From Alphaproteobacteria bacterium UBA7691 (GTDB taxonomy: Bacteria > Pseudomonadota > Alphaproteobacteria > Ferrovibrionales > Ferrovibrionaceae): 60,212 bases of DNA. The DNA lies in NCBI GenBank assembly GCA_002482765.1, contig DLGP01000147.1:10722-70933 (forward strand). The letters run 5' to 3'. The position numbers and the translations under genes are program-made. This document shows, piece by piece, positions 7,650 to 15,060 of this stretch; positions within the stretch are counted from its first letter, which is position 1, and each line of letters starts with the position of its first letter. The notes beneath the pieces were generated by a model. The model had not been told where the DNA came from, did no database searches, and saw only the letters and a list, made by a program, of their open reading frames with translations.

Positions 7650-8204
7650 ATGGATGGCGAGATCGATATTGGCGGCCGGCTCAAGCTGGTGCGGCTAGGC
7701 CGTAAATTGTCGCAGCGCGAACTGGCGCGCCGCGCCGGGGTGACCAATGCCACCGTGTCGCTGATTGAGGCCAACCGGGTCAATCCCTCCGTCGGCGCGC
7801 TCAAGCGCGTGCTGGATGGCCTGCCGATGAGCCTGGCGGAGTTTTTTGCGCTGGAAAGCCCGGCGCCGCGCAAGGCGTTTTATGCCGCCGAGGAACTGGT
7901 GCAGGTCGGCAAGGGCAAGATCAGCTATCGCCAGGTCGGCGCCGACCTGTCCGGCCGCGCACTACAAATCCTGGTGGAACGCTACGCCCCTGGCGCCGAT
8001 ACCGGCCGCGTGCTGCTGCGCCATGAGGGCGAGGAAGGCGGCGTGGTGCTGAAGGGCCGCATCGAGGTGACAGTGGCCGGCCAGAGCCGCCTGCTCGGTC
8101 CCGGCGACGCCTATTATTTTGAAAGCCAGCAGCCGCACCGATTTCGCAATATCGGCCCGGAGCCATGCGAAATCATCAGCGCCTGCACACCGCCGAGTTT
8201 TTAG
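7650..8204 (+). CDS. XRE-family regulator with C-terminal cupin domain
   Basis: The product has 184 residues. Residues 8-65 form a Cro/CI-type helix-turn-helix (LVRLGRKLSQRELARRAG, NATVSLIEANRVNPSV). Residues 105-180 form a small cupin barrel (HEGEEGGVVLKGRIEV, GPGDAYYFESQQPHRF) that would bind a small effector. This domain pair is typical of regulators of polyamine, amino-acid and related catabolic genes, such as PuuR. The gene diverges from the aminotransferase gene and lies beside RidA and TRAP genes, so an amine or amino-acid effector is likely (inference). The ATG at 7650 agrees with the usual short N terminus of the family. Confidence 0.9.
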   Translation: MDGEIDIGGRLKLVRLGRKLSQRELARRAGVTNATVSLIEANRVNPSVGALKRVLDGLPMSLAEFFALESPAPRKAFYAAEELVQVGKGKISYRQVGADLSGRALQILVERYAPGADTGRVLLRHEGEEGGVVLKGRIEVTVAGQSRLLGPGDAYYFESQQPHRFRNIGPEPCEIISACTPPSF

Positions 8205-8250
8205 CGAGGGTGTTTTAGCGGCCAACCTCGGTGGAGGCGCACAGCACAAT

Positions 8251-8340
8251 CGTCATGGTCGGCAAAGGCCGACCATCCACGAGTTTTTCCAGGTAATGAA
8301 GGGAAAAAACGTGGATGGTACGCCGTCGCGTACCATGACG
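8251..8340. repeat. REP-like palindrome pair, facing orientation (units E and F)
   Basis: This third pair of the same family lies in the convergent gap between the XRE-cupin and RidA genes. Unit E (8251-8281) is forward, with stem ATGGTCGGC / GCCGACCAT. Unit F (8310-8340) is inverted, with stem ATGGTACGC / GCGTACCAT. The two units thus use different inner stems within the same conserved outer bases. Unit F and the following CTTTGTTG match unit D near 4440. No gene is attached to this pair, so it looks like the non-autonomous form. Confidence 0.88.
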
Positions 8341-8403
8341 GGCTTTGTTGCACGGTCTGGCCGCAGCCAATGACCCGAAAGCCGCTCTGGATACCCGACG
8401 ACC

Positions 8404-8757
8404 TCAGTTCTTGGTCGCCGCCACGGCAACGATCTCGATCATGTCGCCGTCTTCCAGCGTGGCGCCGATGCAGGCGCGCTGCGGCGGGTTGGCCTGGTCC
8501 ACCCAATCAAGCCAGACCGCGTTCATCGCCGGTTTCAGCGCCATGTCGGTGATATACACCGTGGCCGAGACGAGCCGCGATTTGTCGCTGCCGGCTTCGG
8601 CCAATTGGCGATCCAGGTTGGCCAGGGCTTCACGCGCCTGCCGCGTCATGTCCAGCTCGTAGGTATCGGCGGTGGCCACGGTGAAAACAAAACCGTTATA
8701 CACCGTGGTGCGTGCCCGGCCCGCCGCCTCGCTGGGGAAACGTGTGATCGGCAACAT
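8404..8757 (-). CDS. RidA family protein (enamine/imine deaminase-like)
   Basis: The 117-residue protein has the length and pattern of the RidA/YjgF trimer family. The C-terminal segment PPQRACIGATL carries the substrate-binding arginine, followed by DGDMIEIVAVA. RidA enzymes hydrolyse reactive enamine or imine intermediates released by PLP enzymes. It starts 14 bp after the TRAP large permease stop with a GGGAG site, so it is the last gene of the TRAP operon. With a nearby aminotransferase, a role in catabolism of an amino compound is plausible; several RidA subfamilies are pathway-specific rather than general. The frame is open 16 codons further upstream, but that would overlap the permease. 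Confidence 0.88.
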   Translation of the reverse strand: MLPITRFPSEAAGRARTTVYNGFVFTVATADTYELDMTRQAREALANLDRQLAEAGSDKSRLVSATVYITDMALKPAMNAVWLDWVDQANPPQRACIGATLEDGDMIEIVAVAATKN

Positions 8758-8771
8758 CTGCTGGCGCTCCC

Positions 8772-10079
8772 TCAACCCGGCCCAAGCATCTGGCCGGGCA
8801 GCCAAGTGACCAGACCCGGAAAGAAGAAGATCAGGGCAATCGCCACCACCATCAGGATGAAAAACGGGAAGGCGACCTTGGCGACATAAGTGATCTGATG
8901 CCCGGTCATGCCTTGCAGCACAAACAGGTTGAAGCCGACCGGCGGCGTGATCTGCGCCATTTCCACCACCAGCACCACAAAGATGCCGAACCAGATCAGA
9001 TCAATGCCGGCGCGTTCGATCATCGGCAACACCACCGCCATGGTCAGCACCACCATCGAGATGCCATCCAGGAAACAGCCGAGCACGATGTAGAACACCA
9101 TCAGCACAATAATCAGCATGGCCGGGCTGAAGCCCATGCTGCTGATCCAATCCGCCAGATGGCGCGGCAGGCCGGTGAAGCCCATCGCCAGGGTGAGGAA
9201 GGCGGCACCGGCCAGGATCAGGCCGATCATGCAGGAAAGCCGCGTGGCGCCGAGCAGGCTATCCAGGAAGGTTTTCACATTCAGGCTGCCCTGGGCGGCC
9301 GAAATCACCAGCGCCCCGACCACGCCCAATGCCGCTGCCTCAGTGGCGGTGGCAAAGCCGGTATAGATCGAGCCAAGCACGGCCAGGATCAGGCCGACCG
9401 TGGGCAGCAGATGGCGCGAGGCCCAGAGCTTCTCGACAAAATTATAGCGCTCGGTGGGCAGCGGAATCTTGCCCGGATTGAGCAGCGACCAGACCACGAT
9501 ATAGCCCATGAACAGCACCGCCAGCAGGATGCCCGGAATCACGCCGGCAATGAACAGCTTGGCAATCGAGACTTCCGCCGCCACGCCATACACGATCATG
9601 ATCAGCGAGGGCGGGATCAGCAGGCCGAGCGTGCCGGCACCGGCCAGGCTGCCGATCACGATATTCTCCGGATAGCCGCGCTGGCGCAGTTCCGGGATGC
9701 TCATCTTGCCGATCGTGGCGCAGGTGGCAGCCGAGGAGCCGGAGACAGCGGCAAAGATGGTGCAGCCGATCACATTGGTATGCACCAGGCGGCCGGGCAG
9801 CTTGGTCATCCACGGCGCCAGGCCACGGAACATGTCTTCCGACAGCCGGGTGCGGAACAGGATTTCACCCATCCAGATGAACATCGGCAGAGCGGTCAGG
9901 GTCCAGCTGGTGCTGGAGCCGAAGATGGTGGTCATCATCGCATCGCCCACCGGGCGGCTGGTGAACAGCATCATGGCGAGCCAGCCGCAGGCCACCAGCC
10001 CAAGGCCGATCCACAGGCCGGTGGCCAGGATGGCAAACAGCGCGATGATAAGGAAAACTGAAATCAGGATCTGATCCAT
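8772..10079 (-). CDS. TRAP transporter large permease subunit (DctM type)
   Basis: This 435-residue, highly hydrophobic protein has about a dozen membrane segments and the DctM signature around GCTIFAAVSGSSAATCATIG and GSLAGAGTLGLLIPPS. It forms the transport channel of a tripartite ATP-independent periplasmic transporter driven by a sodium or proton gradient. It follows the small permease by 6 bp and precedes ridA by 14 bp. The substrate cannot be read from this subunit. The ATG at 10079 has a GGAG site. Confidence 0.95.
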   Translation of the reverse strand: MDQILISVFLIIALFAILATGLWIGLGLVACGWLAMMLFTSRPVGDAMMTTIFGSSTSWTLTALPMFIWMGEILFRTRLSEDMFRGLAPWMTKLPGRLVHTNVIGCTIFAAVSGSSAATCATIGKMSIPELRQRGYPENIVIGSLAGAGTLGLLIPPSLIMIVYGVAAEVSIAKLFIAGVIPGILLAVLFMGYIVVWSLLNPGKIPLPTERYNFVEKLWASRHLLPTVGLILAVLGSIYTGFATATEAAALGVVGALVISAAQGSLNVKTFLDSLLGATRLSCMIGLILAGAAFLTLAMGFTGLPRHLADWISSMGFSPAMLIIVLMVFYIVLGCFLDGISMVVLTMAVVLPMIERAGIDLIWFGIFVVLVVEMAQITPPVGFNLFVLQGMTGHQITYVAKVAFPFFILMVVAIALIFFFPGLVTWLPGQMLGPG

Positions 10080-10085
10080 GCGGGC

Positions 10086-10595
10086 TTACTCCGTGCGCGC
10101 CAGTTCGGCGGGGGTATCGTCGAGCGGCTTGCCGCGCAGCACGAGGAAAAATTCCTCCACCATGGCGATGAACAGCACAACACTGCCGATGGCAAAGCCA
10201 AGCTGCGGAATCCACAGCGGCGTGGCATCGTTGGAGGTGGAGATATCGTTGAACTTCCAGCTCCACCACACCATCTTGCAGGCATAGAAGGCGAAAAAGC
10301 CGGATACCGCGATGCCAAGCGCAACGCACCATAATTCCAGGCCGCGCCGGGTGGCGCCGGTGAACCGCTTCAGGATCAGCGTAACGCGGATATGCTCGCC
10401 ATGGGAAAAGGTATGCGCCAGCGCCAGAAAGGTGGCCGCGCCCATGCAATAGCCGGCATAGGCATCAATGCCACGGATATAAAAATTGAACTGGCGGCCC
10501 AGAATGCTGAGCAGGATCGCTATCAGCAGCGCAACCATGAAAAAGCCGGCAATCCAGCCGCAGGCCCTGTATAGCGGATCGAGTGGCGAACGCAT
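10086..10595 (-). CDS. TRAP transporter small permease subunit (DctQ type)
   Basis: The 169-residue protein has four predicted membrane helices and the DctQ pattern (ILGRQFNFYIRGIDAYAGYC, FSHGEHIRVTLI). It pairs with the large subunit to form the permease. A TTG nine bases upstream could also initiate, but the ATG at 10595 is better spaced from AAAGG. Its stop is 6 bp from the large subunit start, so the two are translated together. A GC-rich hairpin separates it from the binding-protein gene upstream. Confidence 0.92.
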   Translation of the reverse strand: MRSPLDPLYRACGWIAGFFMVALLIAILLSILGRQFNFYIRGIDAYAGYCMGAATFLALAHTFSHGEHIRVTLILKRFTGATRRGLELWCVALGIAVSGFFAFYACKMVWWSWKFNDISTSNDATPLWIPQLGFAIGSVVLFIAMVEEFFLVLRGKPLDDTPAELARTE

Positions 10596-10632
10596 CGCAA
10601 GCAACCTTTGTTATTGTCCCCCGGAAACAATG

Positions 10633-10654
10633 CGGGCGGGGTTTCCCCCGCCCG
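10633..10654. terminator. GC hairpin between TRAP binding-protein and permease genes
   Basis: CGGGCGGGG pairs perfectly with CCCCGCCCG around a TTTC loop, 14 bp after the binding-protein stop on the leftward transcript. No T-run follows, so it is more likely an mRNA-stabilising hairpin or partial terminator than a full stop. Such an element would raise binding protein over permease, as seen in other binding-protein-dependent transporter operons. Confidence 0.6.
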
Positions 10655-10668
10655 TTTGCTGAAGATGG

Positions 10669-11655
10669 TTACATCTTCTTGAAAGCATCCACGATGGCCT
10701 TGCCATCGGCACCGGCCTTCTTGATCCACTCTTCGGTCATGGTGGCGCCAACCTTCTGGAAACCGGCCTTGAGCGCATCCGACGGCGGCACCACTTTCAT
10801 GCCACCCTTGACCAGCGCCGCCTTGGAATCCTCGGTCTCGACCTGAGCCGCCGCGAAGCCGCGGGTTTCGGCAGCGGCAGCGGCATCCATCACCGCCTTC
10901 TGGGTGGCGGCATCCAGCTTCTTGAAGGCGTCGTTATTGACGAAAACCAGGTTCTTCGGCAGCCAGGCCTGGGTGTCGTAGAAATGCGTCATGCTTTCCC
11001 AGGCCTTGATGTCGCGGCCGGTGGAACCCGAGGTGATCATGGTGACGATCACGCCGGTAGCCATCGCCTGGGCCAGTTCGGCCTGCTGCACGGTCACCGG
11101 CTGGGCGCCGACCAGTTCGGCGATGCGCGAGGTGGCCGGGCTGTAGGCGCGATATTTCAGGCCCTTCAGGTCGTCGATGGTGTTCAGCTCTTTCTGCTTG
11201 GTGTAGATGCCCTGCGGCGGCCACGGCACAGCATACAGGGCGGTCATGCCCTGCTCGGCCAGCTTCTTCTCAACCACCGGCTTCTGGGCTTTCCACAGCT
11301 TGGCCGCATCGGCGAAGCTGGTGGCCAGGAACGGCACGCCATCGGCGCCGAAAACGGCAATTTCATTCTCCACATTCACCATCAGCACTTCGCCGATCTG
11401 CGCCTGGCCGGTCTGCACCGCGCGCTTGATTTCCGGCGCCTTGAACAGCGACGCGCCCGGATGAATGGTGATTTCCAGCTTGCCGCCGGACAGCTTCTTC
11501 ACATCCTCGGCGAACTGCACAAGGTTCTTGGTGTGAAAGTTGCCGGCCGGATAGGCGCCCGGCAGATCCCACTTGGTCTGCGCCTGGGCGGTCGCGGCGG
11601 CAGCCACCATGATGGCGCTGACGGCGACGGTCTTCAGCAGAGTGCGACGAAGCAT
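10669..11655 (-). CDS. TRAP transporter periplasmic solute-binding protein (DctP type)
   Basis: The product has 328 residues. Residues 1-25 form a Sec signal peptide ending TAQA, with no lipobox, so the protein is free in the periplasm. The mature part shows the DctP fold: GLKYRAYSPATSRIAELVGA contains the usual substrate-contacting arginine, and AMATGVIVTMITSGSTG lies in the ligand cleft. It is first in the TRAP operon (binding protein, small permease, large permease, RidA). The chosen ATG at 11655 follows GGGGAGA; another ATG 18 bp earlier sits before that ribosome site. The ligand is unknown. Its neighbours point to an amino or keto acid, but only by context. Confidence 0.94.
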   Translation of the reverse strand: MLRRTLLKTVAVSAIMVAAAATAQAQTKWDLPGAYPAGNFHTKNLVQFAEDVKKLSGGKLEITIHPGASLFKAPEIKRAVQTGQAQIGEVLMVNVENEIAVFGADGVPFLATSFADAAKLWKAQKPVVEKKLAEQGMTALYAVPWPPQGIYTKQKELNTIDDLKGLKYRAYSPATSRIAELVGAQPVTVQQAELAQAMATGVIVTMITSGSTGRDIKAWESMTHFYDTQAWLPKNLVFVNNDAFKKLDAATQKAVMDAAAAAETRGFAAAQVETEDSKAALVKGGMKVVPPSDALKAGFQKVGATMTEEWIKKAGADGKAIVDAFKKM

Positions 11656-11768
11656 GTGACAATATCTCCCCATGTCAAACGGCGGCCAACACCGCCGGAA
11701 GGATGCAGTTTGTCATTCTCCGGCGCGGATTGGCAAGACATCGGGTGTAAAAACTGGGCTGCCGCTTT

Positions 11769-13733
11769 TTATGGCAGTGCAGCAATCATATTAAGCGCTG
11801 CCAGCACGGCATCGCGGGTGAAGGGTTTATCCAGCACCGGGCGGCCCAGATCGCGTATTTCCGCCGCCCCGGCCTGGCCGAATGTGTCGCCGGTGATGAA
11901 GATGAAACGCCGCGCCAGCGCCGGGCGTTCCGCCTCCAGCCGGCGCAGCAAGGCGCGGCCATCCAGCCCCGGCATGCGCAGATCGCTCAACACGGCGTCA
12001 TATTCCTGCGCCAGCGCCAGCTGCAAAGCCGCCTGGCCATCGGCAGCCAGGTCCACCCGGTGGCCGGCACGGCTGAGCAGATCACGCAGCAATTCCGCCA
12101 CCTCGGCATCGTCATCGGCCACCAGCAGGCGCAGCCCATGGGCGGCGGATGGCGGCACCGGATCGGCCGGGAAATCGGCGGTCTCCGGCCTGGCGCTTTC
12201 CAGCGGCAGGCGAATGGTGAAACAGGCGCCGCCCGGCTTGCCATGCAGGCCGGGATTTTGCTCCACCATCAGGCTGCCGCCATGGGTTTCGATTATGCCG
12301 ATGGAGACCGACAGGCCAATGCCGGTGCCGCTGCCGGCCGGCTTGGTGGTGAAAAACGGCTCAAAAATGCGGCGGCGCAATTCCGCCGGCACACCTGGGC
12401 CGTTATCGGCAATCACGATTTCGGCCCAGCGGCCATCCACGCTCGGCATGGTCTGGATGCTCAGGATACGCGGCGCCGGCCAGTCGCTCAGCGCCTGCTG
12501 CGCATTGACCAGCAGATTGGTCAGCACCTGGCCCAATTGGTCGCCATCGGCCTGCAACAGCGGCAGCGGGCCAAAATTCTCGCGCCGCACATCGATGCCA
12601 GCGCTGCGCAGGCTGTAATCCAGCAAGGCCAGGGCATCATCCAGCAATGCTTCAATATCCACTGCGCCGCGCCGCGGATGGCGCTGCCGTGCCATGGCCA
12701 GAAAGGTGCGCACGATGCGGGCGCAGCGTGCCGCCGCCTGCTCGATCTTGGCGGCACGGCCGGCCAGGCCGGCCGGGGCGGCGCCCTCTTCGGCCGCCTC
12801 ACGCAACATCAGCGATTGCCCCACCACGATGGAGAGCGGGTTGTTCAATTCATGCGCCACGCCGGCCAGCAGCGAACCCAGCGCCGAAAGTTTTTCGCTT
12901 TGATAGAGCGCGTCGCGCTGGCGCAAAATCTCGGCTTCCGAGCGTTTGCGTTCGGTGATGTCGCCCAGCGAGCCGCCGATGCGCAGCGCGCGGCCATTGC
13001 TGTCACGATCCACCGCCGCCGTGGTGCGCACCCAGCGTTCCACACCATCGGCGCGCCGCATGCGGTATTCCAGCACAATATTATCGGCTTCGCCGCGCAG
13101 CAGCCGGCGCGTGCCTTCCTGCAAGGCGGCCAGATCGTCGGCATGCACAAAAGCCTGCCAGGCGCTCAGGTCATTGCCCAGATCGCGCTGCTTGCGGCCG
13201 ACGATCTCCTCCAGCCGCTCGGAATAATACGCTGTGCCGTTAACCAGATCCCATTCAAAGATGCCATCCTCGGCGCCGCGCACCGCCAGCCGGTAACGAT
13301 TCTCGCTGCGCCGCAAAGCTGCTTCGGTGGCCTTGCGGTCGGAAATATCGCGCAAAAACGCCGCCAACAGGCGATGCGGCCCGCGCCGCACCTCGGTAAC
13401 GGTCAATTCCACCGGGAAACGATCACCATTGCCGCGCTGGCCCTCGGTCTCGATGCGGCGGCCGATCACCCGATGCGGCTCGCCGCCGGCATAACGCTGC
13501 ATGCCGGCCTCATGCGCGCCACGCAGATGGCGCGGCACGATCAGGTCGCCAATCGGCTGGCCCAGGGCAGCGGCGCGGGCGCGGCCAAAGATACGCTCGG
13601 CGGCGGGATTGAATTCCAGCACCAGGCCGCCGGCATCGGTGATGATCATGGCATCCAGCGAGGCCGCCAGCAAAGGCCGCAACCGTTCCAGTTCTGCTTC
13701 CAGCAGATCGGCGGGGAATTCAGCCGCTGGCAT
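11769..13733 (-). CDS. Hybrid sensor histidine kinase: PAS-PAS-HisKA-HATPase-receiver
   Basis: The product has 654 residues. Two PAS domains (about 15-130 and 140-255, the second with a PAC-like GDITERKR end) precede a NtrB-like HisKA with GVAHELNNPLSIV, then an ATPase domain (NLLVNAQQAL, DNGPGVP, GTGIGLS) and a C-terminal receiver. The receiver has VADDD, SDLRMPG and the lysine in LDKPF, so it appears functional. No membrane helix is seen. The gene begins 14 bp inside the end of the upstream response-regulator gene, which indicates translational coupling. An alternative ATG at 13760 is possible. Together with the upstream globin this looks like a cytoplasmic redox, O2 or NO sensing system (inference). 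Confidence 0.92.
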   Translation of the reverse strand: MPAAEFPADLLEAELERLRPLLAASLDAMIITDAGGLVLEFNPAAERIFGRARAAALGQPIGDLIVPRHLRGAHEAGMQRYAGGEPHRVIGRRIETEGQRGNGDRFPVELTVTEVRRGPHRLLAAFLRDISDRKATEAALRRSENRYRLAVRGAEDGIFEWDLVNGTAYYSERLEEIVGRKQRDLGNDLSAWQAFVHADDLAALQEGTRRLLRGEADNIVLEYRMRRADGVERWVRTTAAVDRDSNGRALRIGGSLGDITERKRSEAEILRQRDALYQSEKLSALGSLLAGVAHELNNPLSIVVGQSLMLREAAEEGAAPAGLAGRAAKIEQAAARCARIVRTFLAMARQRHPRRGAVDIEALLDDALALLDYSLRSAGIDVRRENFGPLPLLQADGDQLGQVLTNLLVNAQQALSDWPAPRILSIQTMPSVDGRWAEIVIADNGPGVPAELRRRIFEPFFTTKPAGSGTGIGLSVSIGIIETHGGSLMVEQNPGLHGKPGGACFTIRLPLESARPETADFPADPVPPSAAHGLRLLVADDDAEVAELLRDLLSRAGHRVDLAADGQAALQLALAQEYDAVLSDLRMPGLDGRALLRRLEAERPALARRFIFITGDTFGQAGAAEIRDLGRPVLDKPFTRDAVLAALNMIAALP

Positions 13734-14454
13734 GGCTGTCAAACAGGTAGCCGGCACCATGCACGGTCTTGAGCACCACCGGATGCGCCGGATCGGCCTC
13801 GATCTTGCGCCGCAGCCGGGCGATGCGGATATCAATCGAGCGATCAAACGGCTCCCATTGACCGTGATGCGCCAGATCGAGCAACTGGTCGCGGCTCAAC
13901 ACCCGGTCGGGATGCGCGGCAAAGGTTTTGAGCAGATCGAACTCCATCGCGGTAAGTGGGATTTCCAGGCCGCCCGCATCGCAGAGTTTGCGACTGCCGA
14001 GATGCAGCAGGCGGCTGCCAAAGCGTACGGTATCGCCGGGCTGCGGCTGCGGCTGCTGTTGCGGCGGCATGCCGGCCGGCTTCACACGGCGCAGCACGGT
14101 GCGGATGCGGGCGCGTAATTCACGCAGGTCAAACGGCTTGGCCACATAATCATCGGCGCCAACCTCCAGGCCCACCACACGATCCACCACGGCGGCTTCG
14201 GCGGTCAGCATGATGATGCCCAGGGCATTGCCCTGCGGCTGGCCGCGCAGCCAGCGCGCCAGGCTGAGACCATCCTCGCCCGGCATGTTGATATCCAGCA
14301 GGATCAGGTCGGCCTGCTGTTCGCCCAGCAGGCGGCGGCAGGCGGCGGCGTTTTCCGCCAGCCGCACGGCAAAGCCATGGCCACAGAGATATTCGCGCAG
14401 CATCTCGCGGATGCCAGGCTCATCCTCCACCACGATGATCTCTGCTTCGGCCAT
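13720..14454 (-). CDS. OmpR-family response regulator
   Basis: The 244-residue protein has a complete receiver (VVEDE acidic pair, phospho-Asp in LLDINMPGEDG, Thr in MLTAEA, Lys in VAKPF) and a C-terminal winged helix (LTAMEFDLLKTF, RSIDIRIARLRRKIE, GAGYLF). A glutamine/proline-rich linker (PPQQQPQPQP) joins the domains. Its gene lies 33 bp after the globin gene and overlaps the hybrid kinase start, making it the cognate output of that kinase. It differs from the degenerate regulator near 3.6 kb, since all phosphorylation residues are present here. Confidence 0.93.
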   Translation of the reverse strand: MAEAEIIVVEDEPGIREMLREYLCGHGFAVRLAENAAACRRLLGEQQADLILLDINMPGEDGLSLARWLRGQPQGNALGIIMLTAEAAVVDRVVGLEVGADDYVAKPFDLRELRARIRTVLRRVKPAGMPPQQQPQPQPGDTVRFGSRLLHLGSRKLCDAGGLEIPLTAMEFDLLKTFAAHPDRVLSRDQLLDLAHHGQWEPFDRSIDIRIARLRRKIEADPAHPVVLKTVHGAGYLFDSHASG

Positions 14455-14487
14455 GGGCTAATCGATAGCGGGCAAGGCCAGTGCGGA

Positions 14488-14910
14488 TCAAGCGGCTTGT
14501 TGCATATCACGCGCCGCCGCCATCATGGCGCCGGCCAAAGCCTGATAGGCCGCACCCCAGGCCGCGCTTTGCGCCGGGGTGAAATCCGGCCCGAAAGCTT
14601 CCTCCAGGGTGCCGAGCAGGGCGCTGCCCACCAGGGCATAATGGTTTTCCTGCACGCCATAGCCAACATGGCGGCGGGCCAGCATGCGCACTTCCTCCAG
14701 GATGGTATCCAGCTTGTGCAACGCGCCAACCACAAAGGTGAGCGCACTCATCAGCTTGGCACCCTGGGCGCGCAGGTCGCCCTTGAAGAGCGGCCGCAGG
14801 CTGGGATCAAGCGCAAACAGGCGCTCATAGAAGATCTGCGCCGCCTGCTCGCGGATCGGCAAAACTTGGGCAAAACTCTGCTGCACCAGGGCAATCTGTT
14901 CGGGGGTCAT
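14488..14910 (-). CDS. Single-domain bacterial haemoglobin
   Basis: The 140-residue protein fits the Vitreoscilla haemoglobin/flavohaemoglobin globin domain. The B10-position Tyr lies in IFYERLF (residue 28), the CD1 Phe in LRPLFKGD (42) and the proximal His in LARRHVGYGVQ (81). There is no reductase domain. It should bind haem and O2 or NO, aiding NO detoxification or oxygen supply. The gene has a GGAGACAA ribosome site and is first in an operon with a response regulator and a hybrid kinase, so its expression is probably tied to that pathway. Globins of this class occur in many proteobacteria; the linkage is what stands out. Confidence 0.92.
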   Translation of the reverse strand: MTPEQIALVQQSFAQVLPIREQAAQIFYERLFALDPSLRPLFKGDLRAQGAKLMSALTFVVGALHKLDTILEEVRMLARRHVGYGVQENHYALVGSALLGTLEEAFGPDFTPAQSAAWGAAYQALAGAMMAAARDMQQAA

Positions 14911-15060
14911 GGTTTTGTCTCCGGCTTTGGTGTGTCTGCTGGGCCGGGTTTATGCCGCAACGCCGTTTCTGCCTTATGTCCATAATTGTTTCATTTGTTT
15001 CAGCCCGGCGCCGCATTACACTCCGGGCGGTTCAGGGCGCCGATTCGGGTGGAGAGCAAC

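Noticed and set aside
8898..10061. A 387-codon plus-strand frame with many His, Gln and Asp
   Set aside because: It is the shadow of the TRAP large permease gene; the odd composition follows from reversing hydrophobic codons.
10984..12618. A 544-codon plus-strand open frame
   Set aside because: It spans the antisense of the TRAP binding-protein gene, a promoter gap and the hybrid kinase 3' end, so it cannot be one real gene.
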